Positions 59,527 to 64,000 of a DNA stretch of 64,000 bases are shown here, piece after piece. Below the pieces are notes generated by a model. It searched no databases. It saw only the letters and a program-made list of their open reading frames with translations, and was not told where the DNA came from. How positions within the stretch are numbered: position 1 is the stretch's first letter; every line of letters begins with the position of its first letter. The position numbers were made by a program, and so were the translations under genes. Origin of the DNA: DAOUKH01 sp965261455. GTDB lineage: Bacteria; Chloroflexota; Dehalococcoidia; SHYB01. The stretch covers positions 1,116,001 through 1,180,000 of the forward strand of contig OZ253453.1 of the NCBI GenBank assembly GCA_965261455.1. The letters are read 5' to 3'.

Positions 59527-60831
59527 ATGCCTGCAGGACGTTCATCACGGTCGCAGTACGAGTGCTCCTTCTGCGGAAAGCAGCAGCACCAAGTCAAGCG
59601 ACTCATCGCCGGCCCCGGCAAAGTTTACATCTGCGACGAATGCGTGCGCCTCTGCCAGCGCATTATCGACGAAGAGGCTCCCGCGGCCGCGGAGACGAAG
59701 TCCGCGGCGGCCATCGGCAACCTCGCTCCCCAGCAGATCTACGCCCAGCTCAGCGAATACGTCGTCGGGCAGGAGCGCGCCAAAAAGGTCCTCAGCGTCG
59801 CCGTCTACAATCACTTCAAGCGCATCCGCCCCCAAGGGCTCAGCGACGACATCGAGGTCGAAAAGAGCAACATCATGCTCGTCGGGCCCACCGGCTGCGG
59901 CAAGACCCTCCTCGCCCAGACTCTCGCCCGCATCCTCGATGTGCCCTTTGCCATCGCCGACGCCACGTGCCTGACCGAAGCCGGTTATGTAGGGGAGGAT
60001 GTCGAGAACATCCTCCTCCGTCTTATCCAGGCCGCCGATTGGGACATCCCCCGCGCCGAGAGGGGCATCATCTACATCGACGAGATCGACAAGATCGCTC
60101 GCAAGGGCTCCAACCCCTCGATCACCCGCGACGTTTCCGGGGAGGGCGTCCAGCAGGCGCTTCTCAAGATCATCGAAGGCTCCTCCGCCAACGTGCCCTC
60201 TCAGGGCGGGCGCAAGCACCCCTACCAGGAATTCATCCAGATCAAGACGGACAACATCCTCTTTATCTGCGGCGGCGCCTTCGAAGGCCTCGACAAGATC
60301 GTGAGCCGGCGCACGGGGCTCACCTCGAGCCTCGGCTTCAAGGCGGCGCGGCCCACCGGCGGCGATGAGCCTGAGGCCATCGACCGCCAGCGCATCCTCG
60401 ACTACATGATTCCTGACGACCTTCTCGAGTTCGGCCTTATCCCCGAATTCGTGGGACGCCTCCCCGTCGCTTGCAGCCTTGACCCGCTGACCCAAGAGTC
60501 GCTCGTCCGCATCCTCACCGAGCCGAAGAACGCCCTCACCAAGCAATACCAGCGGCTCCTCCACCTCGACAAGGTCGAGCTCGTCTTCGACGACGACGCC
60601 ATCGAAGCCGCCGCCCAAGAGGCTATGCAGCGCAAGACCGGCGCGCGCGGGCTCCGCACCGTCATCGAAGAAGTTCTGATGGAAGTCATGTACGACATCC
60701 CGTCCATGCCCAAGGTCCGCAAGTGCGTGATCACGGCGGACTGCATCGTGCGGAAGCGCCGGCCGTTGTTGCTGACCGGCGCGGGCCAGGAGATTCCCGC
60801 CGTCGCTCCCGATCAGCAGAAGACGGCCTAA
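59527..60831 (+). CDS. clpX: ATP-dependent Clp protease ATP-binding subunit ClpX
   Basis: ClpX unfolds substrates and feeds them to ClpP. The 434-residue protein has an N-terminal zinc-binding domain (CSFC at 13-16 and CDEC at 36-39), Walker A GPTGCGKT near residue 122, Walker B IIYIDEIDKI near 182, the pore-loop region and the C-terminal AAA lid. The ATG at 59527 starts the zinc domain; the frame extends upstream only as overlap with clpP. Its stop overlaps the convergent formyltransferase gene by four bases. Confidence 0.97.
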   Translation: MPAGRSSRSQYECSFCGKQQHQVKRLIAGPGKVYICDECVRLCQRIIDEEAPAAAETKSAAAIGNLAPQQIYAQLSEYVVGQERAKKVLSVAVYNHFKRIRPQGLSDDIEVEKSNIMLVGPTGCGKTLLAQTLARILDVPFAIADATCLTEAGYVGEDVENILLRLIQAADWDIPRAERGIIYIDEIDKIARKGSNPSITRDVSGEGVQQALLKIIEGSSANVPSQGGRKHPYQEFIQIKTDNILFICGGAFEGLDKIVSRRTGLTSSLGFKAARPTGGDEPEAIDRQRILDYMIPDDLLEFGLIPEFVGRLPVACSLDPLTQESLVRILTEPKNALTKQYQRLLHLDKVELVFDDDAIEAAAQEAMQRKTGARGLRTVIEEVLMEVMYDIPSMPKVRKCVITADCIVRKRRPLLLTGAGQEIPAVAPDQQKTA

Positions 60832-61628
60832 GCCGGCCCGCCCAGCCCGGCTTCGATCTCCCCTGTCAGGTCCAGCCCCTCGATGGGCCGGCCCTGCCCA
60901 TCGGTCACCGCCCCGCCATCGATGCGCGCGCGGCCCTGAGCGAAGGCTCGCAGCGTCTCCACCACCAGCAGCCGCTCGCGGGCCGTCCCCGCCTCCCGAA
61001 TCGCTTGGAACAGCGGCAGCGCCTCTCCCGCGCTCTCCCGCAGCTCCTCGACGGACCGGCCCTGCACCTCGTCCCACAACGGCTCGAAGGATCCCCCCGC
61101 GATGGGAAAGGTCGAGAACGAGACGATGGGGCCTCGGTCGACCTCCGGGGTCACCGACTGCATCATGTTCCCGCTCGCGGACGCCCTCGTTTCGATAAGC
61201 CGCCAGATGACGTCCTGCCACATACCGATGGGGCCGCCGGGGGCCGCCGGGTGCAGGTTGATCGCGGTGTACCGCTCGCAGAGCGCGGGGCTGAAGATGA
61301 GCAGGTAACCGGCGAGCACGCAGAGGTTCGGCTCGTAGGGGGCCAGCCGCTCGATCACCTCATGGTCGTACTTCACCCGCCAGCCGGCGGCGTTATCTCT
61401 CAGGCTGGCCTTGAAGCGGCGGAAGGAGCGCGTCACCAGCGGAAAGCCAAAGCCGCGCACGGCCTCGAAGAAGCGGTCGGTCGGCTCGAATTCGCCCGGC
61501 TCGCGGTTGCTGAACACGAACTCGACGCGCGCCGGCAGTCGGCCCTGCTCGATCGCGTCGCGGACCGCGGTCACGAGTTGGAGCGATCCCTGCCCCCGTC
61601 CGGTAGCGAAGAGACCGATGCGAAACAC
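60828..61628 (-). CDS. Formyltransferase-family protein (PurN/Fmt-like fold)
   Basis: The 266-residue protein has the N-terminal fold of glycinamide ribonucleotide formyltransferases: RIGLFATGRGQGSLQLV, then LAPYEPNLCVLAGYLLIFSP, and the key segment INLHPAAPGGPIGMWQDVIW, where the conserved HP of the family is preserved. The expected catalytic Asp region is SVTPEVDRGPIVS. It is longer than PurN and divergent, so the formyl acceptor is uncertain. The start is the GTG at 61628. It converges on clpX and is followed upstream by a PHP-domain gene on the same strand. Confidence 0.82.
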   Translation of the reverse strand: MFRIGLFATGRGQGSLQLVTAVRDAIEQGRLPARVEFVFSNREPGEFEPTDRFFEAVRGFGFPLVTRSFRRFKASLRDNAAGWRVKYDHEVIERLAPYEPNLCVLAGYLLIFSPALCERYTAINLHPAAPGGPIGMWQDVIWRLIETRASASGNMMQSVTPEVDRGPIVSFSTFPIAGGSFEPLWDEVQGRSVEELRESAGEALPLFQAIREAGTARERLLVVETLRAFAQGRARIDGGAVTDGQGRPIEGLDLTGEIEAGLGGPA

Positions 61629-61660
61629 GCGGGCTTCACGTCCTCCGGCCGGGCGCCGGC

Positions 61661-62335
61661 CTAGTTGCGCAGGGTGAAGCGCAGGTACTTCGAGCGCACT
61701 TTGTTGACCGTCGACACCAAGTGCACCAGCGGCGAGGAGCGCCGCCCCATGATGCTCGCCTCTCGCAGCGAGGCGAGGAAGCCATCGGGGCCTTCGAAAG
61801 GCGGCATCACCACGGCCACCGCGCCGAGCTCTAGGGTGCAGTGGGCGTCGCTGCCCGCGCCCATCGCGAAGCCGTGCTCCGTCGCGAACGCCTTGGCGCG
61901 CTCGTTGTCGCGCTCCAATGTCGTGCGGGCGTTGAACACCTCGACGATGTCGATGTACGGGAGAATGCCGGAAACTTGGTCCTCGTCCAGCGGCGAGTTC
62001 CGCACCCGGTCGTAGGGGTGCGGTATCGAGACCAAGCCCCCCTGCTCCTTGATAGCGCGGCAGGTCTCCACTGGCCCGAGACCCGGCGGGATGCGCTCGC
62101 GCAGAAAGAATCCGGTGATCTCGCCGTACGGCGTCTTGATCTCCTCGGCCACGATTACCTTGAGCTCCGGCGGCGCTAGATCGCGGACCTCAAGCGCGCC
62201 GTCCACCTCGTTGTGGTCGGTGACCGCGATGCACGACAGGCCCACCTTGAGCGCGCGCTTCACCAACGACTTCGGCGGGGTGCCGCAGTCCTTGGAGCGC
62301 CAGGTGTGCATATGGAAATCGCCGCGCAGCATCAT
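61661..62335 (-). CDS. PHP-domain phosphoesterase
   Basis: The 224-residue protein has the polymerase-and-histidinol-phosphatase metal motifs: DFHMHTWRSKD near the start, IAVTDHNEVDGAL, VIVAEEIKTPYGEITGFFL, SIPHPYDRVR and GAGSDAHCTLELG. It probably hydrolyses a phosphodiester or nucleotide such as pAp or an RNA end. The ATG at 62335 has a GAGAGGGCG ribosome site; the longer frame would overlap xseB. It lies 47 bases after xseB, so a nucleic-acid link is plausible. Confidence 0.88.
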   Translation of the reverse strand: MMLRGDFHMHTWRSKDCGTPPKSLVKRALKVGLSCIAVTDHNEVDGALEVRDLAPPELKVIVAEEIKTPYGEITGFFLRERIPPGLGPVETCRAIKEQGGLVSIPHPYDRVRNSPLDEDQVSGILPYIDIVEVFNARTTLERDNERAKAFATEHGFAMGAGSDAHCTLELGAVAVVMPPFEGPDGFLASLREASIMGRRSSPLVHLVSTVNKVRSKYLRFTLRN

Positions 62336-62382
62336 GCCCGCCCTCTCACGTCGTTCTCGTGCGCCGCTCAGCATTCCCGGGC

Positions 62383-62637
62383 TCAGACATCCAGACCATC
62401 CTCGCGGATCTCCCCGGACTCTGTCCTCGTAACGAAAGCCGTCTGCAGCTCCTTGATCCGCAACTCGGCGGTGTCGAGGCGCTCCGAGCAAGTCTTCACC
62501 AGTCCCATGCCCTGCTCATAGAGCGACGTGGCCTCCGCCAGCGTCAGGCCGCCCTTTTCAAGGGCCTGCACCGTCTCCTCCAACCGCCGGAAGGCCGCCT
62601 CGAAATCGACTGCATCCGCCGCCGTGTCGCTCACCAC
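62383..62637 (-). CDS. xseB: Exodeoxyribonuclease VII small subunit
   Basis: The 84-residue protein matches XseB: FEAAFRRLEETVQALEKGGLTLAEATSLYEQGMGLVKTCSERLDTAELRI (quoted in part) is the family's helical hairpin. It forms exonuclease VII with XseA, which trims single-stranded DNA from both ends. It is separated from xseA by a 372-bp gap, although the two are usually adjacent or overlapping. Confidence 0.94.
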   Translation of the reverse strand: MVSDTAADAVDFEAAFRRLEETVQALEKGGLTLAEATSLYEQGMGLVKTCSERLDTAELRIKELQTAFVTRTESGEIREDGLDV

Positions 62638-62924
62638 GCTATCTTAGCCCGGAACGCCCCCGCATTCCAGAACGCCGCATCCGCCGGGGACCGCGAGCCG
62701 AGTCCCTTCCGACCTCTGCTCTCTCCGGGGGAGTTTGCGAGAGGGCGCCCTCCCGCGTCTTCTCCCAACGGAGACCTTTGCGTAACCGGGGCTCGTCCCG
62801 TCTCCGCAATTCCGCAGGAGGCTCGTCTCCCTTGCCGGCAAGGGGCCCGCTCTCCCGCAATCGTCCAGCCTTCCAGCAACTCCGGTCGATGGCCCCAAAC
62901 GGCCCACGGGGGCGATACCGGACT
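62638..62924 (-). other. Long GC-rich leader of xseB, no gene recognised
   Basis: No convincing coding frame or known RNA family is visible here. The minus strand can form several GC-rich stems. A transcript from the promoter at 62925-62975 would have a leader of about 300 bases before xseB, long enough for a structured regulatory RNA. I could not match it to a known riboswitch. Confidence 0.35.
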
Positions 62925-62975
62925 GAAACATATGTTCGCTATGCCTACTTTACGGCTGCTTGCCGGGCTTGTCAA
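62925..62975 (-). promoter_or_regulatory. Promoter with a LexA-box-like palindrome upstream of xseB
   Basis: On the minus strand TTGACA (62970-62975) and TAAAGT (62947-62952) are 17 bases apart. Just past the -10 box, CGAACATATGTTTC (62925-62938) fits 8 of the 10 fixed positions of the CGAAC-N4-GTTCG SOS box of Gram-positive-like LexA. The position near the start site suits an operator, but one degenerate site is weak evidence. Confidence 0.4.
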
Positions 62976-63009
62976 GGGCGGTTGTAAACGGCTCTAGCGG
63001 GGCGGCGCC

Positions 63010-64000
63010 CTACGACTCCCAGAGCGCCATCTGCTCCGCCGCGCGCGCCTTGGCGCTTCGACGGCGTCGGGCCGGAGGCGGAGGCGGATGACCCGCCTCT
63101 GCTACCACGGCACGGAAGGCGCCGTCGCTGACGTGGGCCACGATCGCGTCGCCGCCGGAGACCTGCGCCGTCCGCGATACGACGCCGCTGTCCCGCTCCC
63201 TTTCGACGAGCGCGTAGCCCCGGTCGAGGGTGTTCGCCGGATTCAACGACGCCAACTGCAAGCGGCGGCTTCGAAGGCGTTCCCGCATTAGCGCCGTCTC
63301 GCGGGCAGCGGCAGCGAACGCCACACGCGATAGCTCGTCGAGCCGCTGGCGGCGCGACGCAATATCCGGAGCGCCGCGCTGGACGCCGAGGGCCAACTGA
63401 CCCACCTCATCCCGCTTCGAGTCGAGCAGCCGTGTCAGCTCGCCGCCGAGCGCCGCGCGCGCTTCGGCGAGACGCTGCGCGAGGTCGCGGCGGTCGGGCA
63501 CGCAGAGCTCGGCGGCGGCCGAGGGCGTCGGGGCGCGCAGATCGGCAACGAGGTCGGCGATGGTCGTATCGGTCTCGTGGCCTATGGCGCTGACGACCGG
63601 GACGCGGCTGGCGTGAATCGCCCGCGCCACCGACTCCTCGTTGAACGCCCACAAATCTTCGAGCGACCCCCCGCCCCGCGCCAGAATCACCACGTCGACG
63701 CCGCCCAGGTCGTTCACCGCTCGCAGCGCCGCAACGACTCCCGGCGCGGCCGCGGCGCCCTGCACCGGCGTATGCGCCATCACCAGCTCGATGAGGGGAA
63801 AGCGCCGCTCGATGACCGTCTGAATGTCGTGGCGCACCGATCCCGTGCGCGACGTGATCGCGGCGACGCGGCGCGGCATGGCGGGAATGGGCCGCTTCCG
63901 CGACGGGTCGAAGAGCCCCTCTTCCTCCAGTTTCGCTTTGAGGCGCAGGAAGGCCATGTGCAGGACGCCGACGCCCTCGGGCTGGACCTGGTCGGCGTAG
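63010..64000 (-). CDS. xseA: Exodeoxyribonuclease VII large subunit, N terminus cut by the window edge
   Basis: The gene runs off the right edge; the frame is open from 63957 to 64000 (YADQVQPEGVGVLH). The visible part covers the exonuclease catalytic domain: LKAKLEEEGLFDPSRKRPIP, ITSRTGSVRHDI, DVVILARGGGSLEDLWAFNEE and SAIGHETDTTIADLVAD are clear XseA hallmarks. A coiled-coil C-terminal part follows, with LDRGYALVE near the end. The enzyme needs XseB, encoded downstream on the same strand. Confidence 0.95.
   Translation of the reverse strand, partial: YADQVQPEGVGVLHMAFLRLKAKLEEEGLFDPSRKRPIPAMPRRVAAITSRTGSVRHDIQTVIERRFPLIELVMAHTPVQGAAAAPGVVAALRAVNDLGGVDVVILARGGGSLEDLWAFNEESVARAIHASRVPVVSAIGHETDTTIADLVADLRAPTPSAAAELCVPDRRDLAQRLAEARAALGGELTRLLDSKRDEVGQLALGVQRGAPDIASRRQRLDELSRVAFAAAARETALMRERLRSRRLQLASLNPANTLDRGYALVERERDSGVVSRTAQVSGGDAIVAHVSDGAFRAVVAEAGHPPPPPARRRRSAKARAAEQMALWES

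Noticed and set aside
62644..62931. A 95-codon minus-strand frame in the xseB leader
   Set aside because: No ribosome site; the start lies inside the LexA-like palindrome and the composition is Arg/Gly/Pro-rich as in shadow frames.
1..64000. CRISPR arrays, rRNA genes, tmRNA, RNase P RNA and classical insertion sequences
   Set aside because: No regularly spaced repeats, rRNA core motifs, DDE transposase or conserved RNA cores other than SRP RNA, one tRNA and the B12 riboswitch were found by eye.

Overview
The window is a GC-rich bacterial chromosome segment with a more AT-rich insert at about 28.1-43 kb. A Chloroflexota genome, probably Dehalococcoidia-like, is the best guess (inference, moderate confidence). 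The evidence is a very reduced mraZ-rsmH-ftsA-ftsZ division cluster with no mur genes or ftsI, a neighbouring nrdR and B12-dependent class II ribonucleotide reductase, an F420/FMN luciferase-like oxidoreductase, a salvage-only cobalamin operon, and an SRP RNA of the longer GC-rich type.

Layout. 0-12.9 kb: the end of a cation antiporter, an LLM-class oxidoreductase, the minus-strand mraZ-rsmH-ftsA-ftsZ-nrdR-nrdJ series, an MFS exporter and a CPA2 antiporter with CBS domains. 13-20.1 kb: a minus-strand B12 salvage operon (btuC-btuF-btuD-cobO-cobT-cobS-cobC-cobU). It is led by a consensus promoter, a cobalamin riboswitch and a terminator hairpin that also holds the btuC Shine-Dalgarno. 20.1-26.6 kb: a PAS-LuxR regulator divergent from a MacAB-type efflux operon whose adaptor carries 35-residue coiled-coil repeats. 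26.8-27.7 kb: a VOC protein.

Accessory region, 28-47.2 kb. It has two layers. The outer layer is a Rad50-like ATPase with a small partner (28.0-30.6 kb). The inner layer is a 16,458-bp integrative element inserted by a large serine recombinase into the 3' end of a tRNA(CAT) gene. Both hybrid attachment sites can be read directly: attL at 30718-30764 and attR at 47171-47216, sharing GTGGGCC. Rejoining them gives a 52-bp attP with 21-bp inverted arms (19/21 matching) and an attB of about 41 bp whose dyad ends are the tRNA T-arm sequence. Cargo: (i) a minus-strand operon of adenine-type methylase, retropepsin-like protease, DUF104/PIN toxin-antitoxin and PLD-SNF2 helicase; (ii) a divergent XRE/ImmA-IrrE regulator pair with a 13-bp palindrome between the two promoters; (iii) a CBASS anti-phage operon of patatin phospholipase, CD-NTase with a long Gly-rich tail, and an E2-like protein ending in a SEC-C motif; (iv) a replication-relaxation family protein, a ribbon-helix-helix regulator and the recombinase.

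Right core, 47.3-64 kb: pncB; two paralogue pairs (NTF2-like x2, CitE-like lyase x2); a MidA-like methyltransferase; SRP RNA; rsmA-ispE; aspS; tig-clpP-clpX; a formyltransferase-like protein; a PHP-domain protein; and xseB and xseA, the latter running off the window. No rRNA, CRISPR array or classical IS was seen.
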